Below, one piece after another: positions 23,163 to 30,051 of a stretch of DNA of 37,841 bases. The notes under the pieces were generated by a model. The model saw only the letters and a program-made list of their open reading frames with translations, searched no databases and had not been told where the DNA came from. A program made the translations under genes and the position numbers. The stretch is from the IMG/VR virus record IMGVR_UViG_3300032334_002355, positions 1 to 37,841 of that record, one strand, 5' to 3'. The DNA comes from a virus. Position 1 is the first letter of the stretch. Each line of letters begins with the position of its first letter.

Positions 23163-25732
23163 TTTGGCGCCCCGAATACCGTGTTTAACGCGTGGTCGCC
23201 ATACATTTGCACACTCTGATCGAACCAATTTTGTTGCGGCATGTCGCCCATAATCGCGCGCCGGGCCAATTCGTGGCGGTACATGGGGTCAACGGCGGCG
23301 CGGTATTGCTCGTGATTCTGGTTCGCCTGCAGCATAAAGTCGCCGCGCTGTTTCACGGCCTGCAGATGGTCGCGCACGTTGTCAAACACTGTCTTGTTGT
23401 AGTCGTAGCGCAACGGCTGCCGCATGTTAAACACGTTTTTTAACTGGCCCCAATACATGCTCGGCTGCTGGGCTGGTGTTTGCTGGCCAGCCTGCGGCGC
23501 GCCCCAGTTCTGTGTCGCTTTTTTTACGCTGGCAGGAATTGTGATCGGCGCAGTGTGGAAGCGAAACTTGGTGGGCTTGTGGGTAATCCCCTTGTACTTG
23601 GGTTTGTCGTCGTCGATTTCCCAGTCCTGCGGCGCTTGCGCCATTAATCGCCGCAGAATCTCGTGCTTGTGCCCGTAGCGTTTCGCGTCCGAATGTGTTT
23701 TCGCGGCTTTTAACTCGTCAAGAATTGTGGGCGACTTCTTGGTCGCGGCTAGATACGCGCGCAGCGCCACATCATTGCCAAATTCCGTTAGTTGTTGCTG
23801 CCGGGCCACAGTCGGAACCACGCGGCCTTTCTCTTTGAAATTATTTAACATCTGCGCGGCTTGGGCGCGGTACCACCACACCGGTTTACCGTCGACCTCG
23901 CCCTTGTGCAGCGGCTCGGGGTGCAGGTCGCTTACATCCCACCCCTCCTCGCGCGCTTCTCGGGCCACGGCGGCGAGCGGGTCTTCGCCCGGCTCTAATT
24001 TTCCGCCCGGCAACCCAAACTTCCCATCGCCGGTCGGCCGGGTTGTGGCGGCATAGCCCTTTTCATGCGGGGCGATGACAAAAGTCGCCCACGGAGACTC
24101 GGCGGCTTTTTCTACTTCTTTTTGTTTTTCGTAGTAGCGGGGGTCTTCGGACAAATGATCCTTGGCAATTTCTTTGGCGATTTGATCATCGTCGGTGTGT
24201 TCGCGCTCATGGTCTGCTCCTTCAGCGAGGGCCGGGCGTGGAAATTTACTGTCGGGCACTCCGTCGGCTTCGCCTCCGGGAAGTTTGTCGGCGGCGGCTG
24301 TTTTATTTGCCGCGCTGTCAAGAATGTACTGCAGGGCTCGCTGGCGGCCGAGCGCGACCGGCGGCGACATGTGCTGCTTGCCCTCCATCATCTGCAGCGC
24401 TGCTGCGGGCGTGTAAAAACCGCGATTGGTCGCAGACCACGCATCGAGGTTTTTGCGGCGCAATTTTTTTACAAAATCTGCCATCACAAAGTGCGTCCGC
24501 GAACCCGCAAAGTTGCGCCCGGTTCGCTGCCGGTATTCGTCGCTCCACGTGTTGTCGACGGGGTCGAACGGCAGGCGAACCGGATTCGCGGCTTGAATGC
24601 CGGTCTCCTCTAACAGTTCCCGCACGGCGGCTTGTTCCGGTGTTTCCCCGGGGTCGAGCCCGCCGCCCGGAGCCGCAAACGCCTTGTCGCTGTCCCACGT
24701 GCCGCCGTATATTTTTCCGGTTTTGGGATGCCGCGTTAAAATCTCCACGCGTTCCCGCCACGGTAACTCCGCCGCCACTTTTGGCGCGGCGAGCGAGGGA
24801 TACACCGCCGTCTCCCGAAATTTCTTTACCCGCGCAGCGAGCAGTTCTTTCTGTCGCTGACTTTTGAGCCACGCCTGCGCAATCAACGCCAAATCTGTCA
24901 TCTCTTTGTCAACGTTGCCCTGCGTCTGAATCGCGGTCTGGGTGTCGGTCAGGTGCTGCGGCAGGGCGGCCAGCAGGTGGTCGCGTTCGCTCCACTTGGG
25001 CGCCAGTTTTGTTAAATCAACCGCTTGTTTCGTTGCGCAGCAGTACCGTTTGCAGGTACACGTGGGCGGGCAGGTGCATTTGCCGGAACAGTTACAGTCA
25101 TACGTAGTGGTTTCGTCCGCCGCGGCTTTTAATTCGCCCCGGCCGGCTGCGTCGTCAAACTTGCTGACGGAGTTCTCCTGCAGCACGCTTTTCCGCCGCA
25201 CGGCTACCGTAATATGAAACGGGTGGCCTTTGGGGTAGGGCGAGAGGCCGTAACTTTTGCGCAGCGTCGCCAGTTCGGGCGCGGATACTTGAATCACCCA
25301 GACTTTGCTGACGCCATCGATGTTCTGGACCGGCACTTCTTTCAGCGTGCCCAACGCGTAGCGAAACGTGTGGCCGCGCTCAGATATCTTGTCGGCGCCG
25401 ATTTTATTGACTTCATCTGCCGTCATCACCGAAATGTGCGCGTTGAGCACATCGGGCTTCACGTTGGGGACGTTCAGCGCGCCCGCCAACGGCAGTTCCG
25501 TGCCGGGGGCGGTCAACGCGTCATACACGCCGCGGACCAATGCGTTCGGGACAGATAACAACAGCCAGCCGCTCTGCGCAACATGCAATCGGCCCGACAA
25601 CGGGTGTTGTGTTGCGGCCTGCTTATTGCCACGATGCAGCCACCCCAGCGCGTGCCCAGCGTGATACTCAGCGGTCTGCGTGACAGACGCAGCGTCGAGG
25701 ACCGGGGCGTTCAGAATAGAAAAGCCGTCCAT
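23159..25732 (-). CDS. Multidomain protein: 2H phosphoesterase, Cys cluster and two Nudix domains
   Basis: 857 residues with GGAG before the ATG. Residues about 50-180 look like a 2H (LigT-like) phosphoesterase with both signature histidines: His99 in NAHISV and His173 in PFHITV. Residues 213-232 contain nine cysteines (spaced CNC, CTC, CTC, CC), like a metallothionein or compact zinc knot. Nudix box 1 is complete at 357-379 (GGLDPGETPEQAAVRELLEE, then TGI). Nudix box 2 (577-599, GKLEPGE, REAREEGW) keeps the acidic metal ligands but has Trp at the final Gly. The last 160 residues are a helical domain of unknown fold. 2H enzymes open cyclic phosphates or 2'-5' bonds and Nudix enzymes cut diphosphates, so nucleotide or signal degradation is plausible. 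A structural virion role for the C-terminus cannot be excluded. Confidence 0.85.
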   Translation of the reverse strand: MDGFSILNAPVLDAASVTQTAEYHAGHALGWLHRGNKQAATQHPLSGRLHVAQSGWLLLSVPNALVRGVYDALTAPGTELPLAGALNVPNVKPDVLNAHISVMTADEVNKIGADKISERGHTFRYALGTLKEVPVQNIDGVSKVWVIQVSAPELATLRKSYGLSPYPKGHPFHITVAVRRKSVLQENSVSKFDDAAGRGELKAAADETTTYDCNCSGKCTCPPTCTCKRYCCATKQAVDLTKLAPKWSERDHLLAALPQHLTDTQTAIQTQGNVDKEMTDLALIAQAWLKSQRQKELLAARVKKFRETAVYPSLAAPKVAAELPWRERVEILTRHPKTGKIYGGTWDSDKAFAAPGGGLDPGETPEQAAVRELLEETGIQAANPVRLPFDPVDNTWSDEYRQRTGRNFAGSRTHFVMADFVKKLRRKNLDAWSATNRGFYTPAAALQMMEGKQHMSPPVALGRQRALQYILDSAANKTAAADKLPGGEADGVPDSKFPRPALAEGADHEREHTDDDQIAKEIAKDHLSEDPRYYEKQKEVEKAAESPWATFVIAPHEKGYAATTRPTGDGKFGLPGGKLEPGEDPLAAVAREAREEGWDVSDLHPEPLHKGEVDGKPVWWYRAQAAQMLNNFKEKGRVVPTVARQQQLTEFGNDVALRAYLAATKKSPTILDELKAAKTHSDAKRYGHKHEILRRLMAQAPQDWEIDDDKPKYKGITHKPTKFRFHTAPITIPASVKKATQNWGAPQAGQQTPAQQPSMYWGQLKNVFNMRQPLRYDYNKTVFDNVRDHLQAVKQRGDFMLQANQNHEQYRAAVDPMYRHELARRAIMGDMPQQNWFDQSVQMYGDHALNTVFGAPK

Positions 25733-25746
25733 GGCTGCTCCGCCAG

Positions 25747-25941
25747 TTACTGGCCGGGCGGGACAGCCGTCTGCGTCGTGTACGTTGGCAGCGCGGGCGC
25801 ATCACACGCGGCGTACGACCGGGCGTACGCGGCTAAAAGCAGCACCCACGCGCATAGTGCCGCCATGCCCCACGCCATGATACTCATCGTGTTACGAACG
25901 TGCGGGTCCATGGTCGTCGCTGTCGTTGTCGTGTGTTGCAT
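25747..25941 (-). CDS. Small exported/membrane ORF overlapping the holin gene (64 aa)
   Basis: The start at 25941 has AAAGGGA upstream and lies inside the last 50 bases of the holin gene in another frame. The product has one hydrophobic helix (SIMAWGMAALCAWVLLLAAY) ending near AACD, then a short Pro/Thr-rich tail (APALPTYTTQTAVPPGQ). A short Pro-rich exported peptide overlapping a lysis gene recalls o-spanins (Rz1-like), although the lipobox is imperfect (YAAC). An internal ATG at the MSIM segment is an alternative start. It ends 15 bases before the Nudix gene. Confidence 0.5.
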   Translation of the reverse strand: MQHTTTTATTMDPHVRNTMSIMAWGMAALCAWVLLLAAYARSYAACDAPALPTYTTQTAVPPGQ

Positions 25942-26263
25942 CGCGGTCCCTTTCGTGGTGAACGATGATTTTAATTCCGGCCCCAGACAGCACAGAAATT
26001 AAGATATCCGTTAGCGTTGAGCCGCCCATGCCGGCCAGCACGCAAAACCCCAACAAACTGTACACGTTTTCGGCGTTTCGGTAATTTTGATACCACAGCA
26101 ACGCGATGGCCAAACCCAGAAAACCGGCGTTCAGCATCGCGCTCACTACCGCTAGTTTAGAAAGTTTGCGGGCGAAACGCAAAAGCGTCGCCAGCCCGGC
26201 AAACGCCGAAACACCAAACGCGCTGGCGAAGATTGACAGCGACGTAAATAATTCCTCGGTCAT
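25892..26263 (-). CDS. Phage holin, LydA-like (holin superfamily III type)
   Basis: 123 residues. I place the start at the ATG at 26263 (MTEELFTSLSIF) because the hydrophobic protein begins there; the frame stays open further upstream through a structured noncoding-looking region. Three membrane segments: SIFASAFGVSAFAGLATLL, LNAGFLGLAIALLWYQNY, and VYSLLGFCVLAGMGGSTLTD. The Gly-rich last helix followed by a short soluble, highly charged tail (ERDRDATHDNDSDDH) matches LydA-type holins. Such proteins form membrane holes that time lysis. The ribosome site is weak, which is common for holins under tight control. The tail overlaps the next small ORF. Confidence 0.75.
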   Translation of the reverse strand: MTEELFTSLSIFASAFGVSAFAGLATLLRFARKLSKLAVVSAMLNAGFLGLAIALLWYQNYRNAENVYSLLGFCVLAGMGGSTLTDILISVLSGAGIKIIVHHERDRDATHDNDSDDHGPARS

Positions 26264-26309
26264 GAGTGATTTACCGGTCAAAACGACAAAAATGTATGTA
26301 CCGTAAGCC

Positions 26310-26330
26310 CTCGCGATCCCCTTCCGCGAG
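26310..26330 (-). other. RNA hairpin upstream of the holin (6-bp stem)
   Basis: Minus strand CTCGCG, nine-base loop, CGCGAG. It lies just downstream of the UUCG hairpin and about 50 bases before the holin ATG. There is no T-run directly after it, so it is not a standard terminator. Confidence 0.5.
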
Positions 26331-26335
26331 TCCGA

Positions 26336-26353
26336 CCTCGACCGAAGTCGAGG
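26336..26353 (-). other. UUCG-capped RNA hairpin upstream of the holin
   Basis: Minus strand CCTCGAC, TTCG, GTCGAGG: a perfect seven-pair stem closed by C(UUCG)G, the most stable class of RNA tetraloop. Together with the next hairpin it makes a compact structured leader. It could mark processing, protect the mRNA, or act in transcription control. Confidence 0.6.
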
Positions 26354-26518
26354 ATTCACGGCAACTTTCGAGGGTAAGAAATTTACCCCGTGTGGTATTC
26401 GCCGCACCTCCGACCGTGTTCACGACTAACCCTGACCACGACGCCATGTCCCCGTTGGCGCATCCCTGCGGCAACAGCGACCCTAACCGATCGACCACCA
26501 CGACCAACTTACGGTACA

Positions 26519-26560
26519 CACCAATTATACGAACTACCGAGTAACATTCGGTAATTGGTG
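26519..26560 (-). promoter_or_regulatory. Candidate promoter/operator: inverted repeat containing TATAAT
   Basis: CACCAATTA and TAATTGGTG form a perfect nine-base inverted repeat, and inside it TACCGA/TCGGTA forms a second arm. A perfect TATAAT (minus strand, 26524-26529) lies in the downstream arm. No good -35 lies 16-18 bases upstream; a TTGACA is present, but about 39 bases ahead. It could be a host-type -10 box under operator control, or a site for another polymerase form. It stands ahead of the holin block and after the degenerate phosphodiesterase gene. Confidence 0.45.
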
Positions 26561-26584
26561 CGGCGGATTGTCAAAGAACCGCTA

Positions 26585-27040
26585 CTAGATATACCGCGTT
26601 GGTGTATCGCTGCATAGACCGGCCGGCTCATAATTTTGCAGCCAGCCCGGTTCGGCGGTCTCGGGCAGATACGCAATCGCTCGCGGGGACAGCGCGTGCG
26701 GCGGTGGCGTCCAGACAAACTGCGCGCTCGTTAACGTCATGGCGCTGTCTGCCTGCAGAAAGCAGTGCGCGTTAATATTGCAGAGCGCGTCAATCGTTTC
26801 GGCGTCAACGGCCCGGCTCCAGACCCGCTGTTTTGATAAAAAAGCGGGCGGCACGGTTTGATAGCCGCGAAACGTAGGTAGTAAAAACTGCCCGTGCCGA
26901 AAAATAACATTGACGCAGACGTGCCAGCCGTCTTTCAACGCTTTTTGCACGTACGCCAGCGTGTTTTCTAACTCGGCGTTTATGCCTGTGACGTTGCCCA
27001 GATGCGAGATAATAATGCCATCGAAAGCCTGCCTGCGCAT
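26585..27040 (-). CDS. Degenerate glycerophosphodiesterase-like (TIM-barrel) protein
   Basis: 151 residues from the ATG at 27040; an earlier TTG-initiated frame would run back into the terminator. The pattern IISHLGN.TG.NAELENTLAYVQKAL, then a strand, a loop and FVWTPP follows a phage/bacterial family with SHRGN, EIDVW and LGHDEP, related to GDPD phosphodiesterases. Here the expected catalytic residues have changed: HRG to HLG (residues 13-15), EID to CVN (near 42-44) and GHD to LPT (near 54-56). It is shorter than true GDPDs. It is probably inactive as a phosphodiesterase and may bind a ligand or sugar phosphate. The family link is from memory of the motif and is moderate. Confidence 0.6.
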   Translation of the reverse strand: MRRQAFDGIIISHLGNVTGINAELENTLAYVQKALKDGWHVCVNVIFRHGQFLLPTFRGYQTVPPAFLSKQRVWSRAVDAETIDALCNINAHCFLQADSAMTLTSAQFVWTPPPHALSPRAIAYLPETAEPGWLQNYEPAGLCSDTPTRYI

Positions 27041-27075
27041 ACGACGTCCCTGTCGCCAGAATGTGTCTATCAACG

Positions 27076-27107
27076 AAAACGCCCATCGTACCAAGCGGCG
27101 ATGGGCG
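27076..27107 (-). terminator. Intrinsic terminator after the actin-like gene
   Basis: Minus strand CGCCCATCG, ten-base loop, CGATGGGCG gives a perfect nine-pair GC-rich stem followed by TTTTCGTT. It begins about 19 bases after the stop of the actin-like gene and precedes the phosphodiesterase-like gene. Confidence 0.8.
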
Positions 27108-27125
27108 CGTCCACGATCCCGGGCG

Positions 27126-28160
27126 TCACAATACTTTCGCGGCGATCAAACACCCGCGGGCCACGGCGTGCAACGGGTCACTCGCGTGCCGCACTTCTTT
27201 GATCGCTAGCGGAAAGTCGTTCTCGGCCAGTTTTTTCTCGAACATCGGCACAAAACCTTGCGCTTGTGTCGTCCCGCCCGCGACGGCAATCAGTAACGGG
27301 TTTTTGAACTTGGGCAGGGCTTTGTGCCCGCGCAGCGCATTAGCCAGTTGTTTAGTCGTATAGTCAATCAGCCGCTCGTAATAAGCGCTGACCGCGGCCA
27401 AGACAGGATTGTCGTTCTGCTCGCCAATCACAAACGCGCCGTTCTCTTTTTCCGCCTGCACCACGCTGTCGGGCTCGCCGGTCGCGATTCCGGCCATGCG
27501 ATCAATCCAGTCGCCCGATTTAGTGGTGGAGAACGTGACCGTGGGTTCGCCGTTGAGCATCACGCAGCAGTTCACCATGCCCGCGCCCCACGACAATGCC
27601 ACGCCGGTGTAATCGTCGTTCTCTAACTCGGAATAGCACAGGGCTTCTGCTTCGTTGATCGCCCGGGCGCTGTACCCTTGGCCCTGCAGCACCGTCTTGA
27701 CCACATCTTCGTGATAGCCCACGTCAAACTCGTCGTCTTCTTGGTCGACGGGCTGGGCCGGAATGCAAAACACCAACTTTTCGTCGGGCTCGCTGGCGTG
27801 GCCGCACACCTGCTGGAGAATGTATGCCAGCACGCGCTTGGCCTCTTTTTCCTTGGGGCTGACGACGCCGCGGTACATGGGACGCTTGGCCGACTCGTTG
27901 CGCTCGATCGCTTTTTCAATCGCGTCTTGGCCGAGAATAATAAACGCGCCGTCGGTGTCTTTCACGAATACTTTGCCCTGCAGGCCCTTTTCAATCATCT
28001 TGGTGGCGACAGGCGTCGTGGGCTTAATCACGTAGAACGCGTCCCGGAAATCGGTGTATTTCACATACCCGAACTTGTCGTCGCTGGTAAAACTGACGGG
28101 CGCTTCGCTGTCAGAAGCGAGCACGATAAACGAAGTGCCGACGTCGAGACCTTTGGCCAT
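27126..28160 (-). CDS. Actin-like / ParM-like ATPase
   Basis: 344 residues with AAAGGA before the ATG. Actin/Hsp70-fold nucleotide motifs occur in order: phosphate-1 GLDVGTSFIVLAS (residues 4-16, Asp6 as the Mg/nucleotide residue), phosphate-2 like GVALSWGAGMVNCCVML in the middle, and adenosine motif LLIAVAGGTTQAQGF near the C-terminus. Length fits ParM/Alp/MreB-type filaments. Phage-encoded actin homologues are known to position replicating DNA or virion parts, or to segregate plasmid-like prophages. No adjacent ParR-like adaptor is obvious, though the 120-residue membrane protein just upstream may be a partner. A terminator follows. Confidence 0.8.
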   Translation of the reverse strand: MAKGLDVGTSFIVLASDSEAPVSFTSDDKFGYVKYTDFRDAFYVIKPTTPVATKMIEKGLQGKVFVKDTDGAFIILGQDAIEKAIERNESAKRPMYRGVVSPKEKEAKRVLAYILQQVCGHASEPDEKLVFCIPAQPVDQEDDEFDVGYHEDVVKTVLQGQGYSARAINEAEALCYSELENDDYTGVALSWGAGMVNCCVMLNGEPTVTFSTTKSGDWIDRMAGIATGEPDSVVQAEKENGAFVIGEQNDNPVLAAVSAYYERLIDYTTKQLANALRGHKALPKFKNPLLIAVAGGTTQAQGFVPMFEKKLAENDFPLAIKEVRHASDPLHAVARGCLIAAKVL

Positions 28161-28162
28161 AG

Positions 28163-28525
28163 TTATTTTCCTTTCAGTTGCGATAACCGCGAGACGGACG
28201 CGCCAATGTTATCTTGCTGCGCCGTCGTGGTGCCCATCTCGACGTCTGACCCTTTTTGAATTCCCGCTGTGTTAATCTCGGTGACCACGGTGCGCGTGTC
28301 GATGTCGATTTTTTCGGCGACTAGCGGCGTGCCGACGGGCGGCCGCGGGGTCGTGGCCATGCGCTGCGCGAAAAAGCCCGTTGCCTGTGGAATTTGACTG
28401 GCGCCCGCGTGCCATTCCCGAAGCCGAACATACAGGTAATCAAGGCGTGCGCAAAGATAACCGCCAAGAAAACCAGTGCCAAAAACCCCGATAAAAATGA
28501 CAGCAGCATAATCATAAAAAGGCAT
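28163..28525 (-). CDS. N-terminally anchored membrane protein (120 aa)
   Basis: ATG at 28525 with GGAGG four bases ahead. Residues 6-26 (YAAVIFIGVFGTGFLGGYLC) form one transmembrane helix; the rest is soluble and mostly polar, with a central Pro-rich part (MATTPRPPVGTPL) and a Thr/Gln/Ser tail. It ends three bases before the actin-like ATPase, so the two are surely co-expressed. It could be a membrane anchor for the filament, but that is inferred only from adjacency. Confidence 0.7.
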   Translation of the reverse strand: MPFYDYAAVIFIGVFGTGFLGGYLCARLDYLYVRLREWHAGASQIPQATGFFAQRMATTPRPPVGTPLVAEKIDIDTRTVVTEINTAGIQKGSDVEMGTTTAQQDNIGASVSRLSQLKGK

Positions 28526-28554
28526 ATAACCTCCACGCAAAATGTAAGTATACC

Positions 28555-28824
28555 TTACGTTTCGGGTGTTTGGTTAGCCGGCCATTTGTGCTGCTGCGCC
28601 GCGTCGTACCGCCATAGCTCCTGCGCGTCAAACACCTCGGGCGCGCACTCGGCCGCGGCATACAGGTCATAGGGGCGAGGAAAATGCCGCAGCACGCGCA
28701 ACGCTTCCTGCCGCACCTCTTTTGGCACGCGTTTAATCCCACCGTCGTTATACGGGCTGATTAGCCGAGTTAAAAAATCCACGGCGTGAATGACCGCGCG
28801 GGTGCGCTCAGACGGAAGCGTCAT
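28555..28824 (-). CDS. BPSL0761-like small protein
   Basis: 89 residues. The ATG at 28824 overlaps the stop of the HAD gene (ATGA), which fixes the start. The pattern MTLPSERTRAV, DFLTRL, RVPKEVRQEALRVLRHFP matches a small bacterial family known as BPSL0761 (MTMPYERTRAVLQTREFL, RVPKAVRQRA, LLRHYP), found in proteobacterial chromosomes and prophages with unknown function. The C-terminus after residue 60 is less typical. The match is from memory and fairly strong. Confidence 0.75.
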   Translation of the reverse strand: MTLPSERTRAVIHAVDFLTRLISPYNDGGIKRVPKEVRQEALRVLRHFPRPYDLYAAAECAPEVFDAQELWRYDAAQQHKWPANQTPET

Positions 28825-29231
28825 GGTGTCCACACTTTGACAGGGTCCACGCAGCCTTTGCCAAACACCGGCAACGTCTCGCAGACCGGAAACATATCTT
28901 CTAACTTGCGAAAGACCGCCGCATCGGTTGCGCCGACGCCTTCCGGCAAGTCATCGATCCAGATGTCGATTTTGTAGCCCAGTGCCAACGTCCGGTCGCG
29001 TTTGGGAGAATGATTGCAAAAAACGCAGTCGGTCAGCAGTGTGTACGTCTGCTCGCCAAAGGTGCGCAATAACTCTATGCGCGAATGCGGCGTGTCAGTC
29101 CGGCCCGTGACACAGATCACTTTGTGCCCCCGCTTGACGGCGTGCCGAATAAAAAAGCGCCAGAACTCGACGTCGCTGGTGAAGGTGCGGTCGAAATCCA
29201 GTGCCATCGTCGTGGGGCGGTAGGGCGTCAT
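28821..29231 (-). CDS. HAD-superfamily phosphatase
   Basis: 136 residues. Motif I is DFDRTFT (residues 12-18; Asp12 nucleophile, Asp14 acid/base). Motif II is VTGRTDT, and motif IV is near DIWIDDLP with paired aspartates; a Lys upstream (KRDRTLALGYK) may be motif III. The small size with no cap fits type C0 HAD enzymes such as polynucleotide 3'-phosphatases or nucleotidases. The start overlaps the membrane-protein stop (ATGA). With the neighbouring methyltransferase, glycosyltransferase and nuclease-like genes it may serve nucleotide or glycan metabolism; the substrate is unknown. Confidence 0.85.
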   Translation of the reverse strand: MTPYRPTTMALDFDRTFTSDVEFWRFFIRHAVKRGHKVICVTGRTDTPHSRIELLRTFGEQTYTLLTDCVFCNHSPKRDRTLALGYKIDIWIDDLPEGVGATDAAVFRKLEDMFPVCETLPVFGKGCVDPVKVWTP

Positions 29232-29497
29232 GCCTTCGGCCTAGAGTCCATGTATTTCACGGCGATGTAAGTGCCGAGAAACGCCCCGAGCGCCAGCGGA
29301 ATCAGATACCAGATATTGTGCAAGTACGTCATCACGCCGTATGCCCCTAAACTGTACAGAAGCGCGCTGATTCCGCTGGCCGCGAGCGCCTGCTGCCGGC
29401 TGACGCAGATTACATACAGCGCGTACAAGATATCAAAGACGACGTAGACCACGAATACAGTCAGCGCCGTCCACCAACTAAAGTCTTGCGAGTCCAT
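29228..29497 (-). CDS. Small multi-pass membrane protein (89 aa)
   Basis: Three hydrophobic segments: TALTVFVVYVVFDILYALYV, ALAASGISALLYSLGAYGVM, and WYLIPLALGAFLGTYIAV, with short polar loops and a charged C-terminal tail (KYMDSRPKA). The final LGAFLGTY motif resembles small conserved membrane proteins seen in phages and bacteria, but I cannot name the family. The ATG follows the methyltransferase stop by two bases, and its own stop overlaps the HAD start. Confidence 0.7.
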   Translation of the reverse strand: MDSQDFSWWTALTVFVVYVVFDILYALYVICVSRQQALAASGISALLYSLGAYGVMTYLHNIWYLIPLALGAFLGTYIAVKYMDSRPKA

Positions 29498-29499
29498 GG

Positions 29500-30051
29500 C
29501 TAGAGCCCTAAAGAATCAAGCGCTTGGCACTGGTCACCCATATCGTTGACAAGGTAATTCTGCCGCGCCAACCGGTCTAGCATCTCGTCAATTAAGTGCC
29601 GCGGAGTTAGCGCGTTACTTTCAAAAAGAATTTCGGCCGGCCGCAGCATACATGTGTCCAAAAAGTCGTGCAGGATCACCGTGTCGTGACCTTCGGTGTC
29701 GATTTTGAGTAAATCAATATGCGTCACGGCGTACTTATCGAGCAGTGATTTAATGCGCACGACTGGCACGGTATCGCACCAAATCCACTCCGGCGGCAAG
29801 TGGTGGTGCTGTGGGTGCAATTTGTTAACAGAATTGCAGCCGCGTAACCAGTCGTCAAGCCCGTGCTCGACAATTATGTGCTCCGGCACGTAGTAAATAT
29901 CAATAGACCCGGCGTAGTTGCTGACGGCGACATTTTCTTTATTGCAGTTTGCCGGCAGCCGATCAAAATACGTTTTAATAGGCTCGACAAAGATGCCGGG
30001 TTTTTGTCCGGCAAGCGTTTCAAAATCGCAGACGCCGATTTCGACAATCAC
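29500..30051 (-). CDS. FkbM-family SAM-dependent methyltransferase
   Basis: 183 residues from a GTG at 30051 that overlaps the previous stop (GTGA). The N-terminus (MIVEIGVCDFETL, then GIFVEPI) is a shortened motif I with its acidic residue (VEP). The family signature is IDLLKIDTEGHDTVILHDFL near residues 114-133. FkbM enzymes methylate hydroxyls of sugars and secondary metabolites; phage copies are thought to modify surface glycans or nucleotides. The usual GANIG loop is compressed here. It lies one gene from the glycan-related genes on the right. Confidence 0.8.
   Translation of the reverse strand: MIVEIGVCDFETLAGQKPGIFVEPIKTYFDRLPANCNKENVAVSNYAGSIDIYYVPEHIIVEHGLDDWLRGCNSVNKLHPQHHHLPPEWIWCDTVPVVRIKSLLDKYAVTHIDLLKIDTEGHDTVILHDFLDTCMLRPAEILFESNALTPRHLIDEMLDRLARQNYLVNDMGDQCQALDSLGL

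Larger units (their letters stand above)
26264..26584. other. About 320-base intergenic region with hairpins and a promoter-like box
   Basis: This is the longest stretch without a convincing gene. It holds a long inverted repeat with TATAAT (26519-26560) and two adjacent GC-rich hairpins (26310-26330 and 26336-26353). An open minus frame from a GTG at 26519 or an ATG near 26445 to 26271 could encode 58-82 residues, but it has no clear ribosome site, is not recognisable, and crosses both hairpins. I treat the region as the regulatory leader of the lysis/envelope block. Confidence 0.6.

Noticed and set aside
26271-26519. Minus-strand ORF (58-82 residues) before the holin
   Set aside because: It has no clear ribosome site, crosses two perfect hairpins and resembles no family; kept only as a possibility in the intergenic entry.
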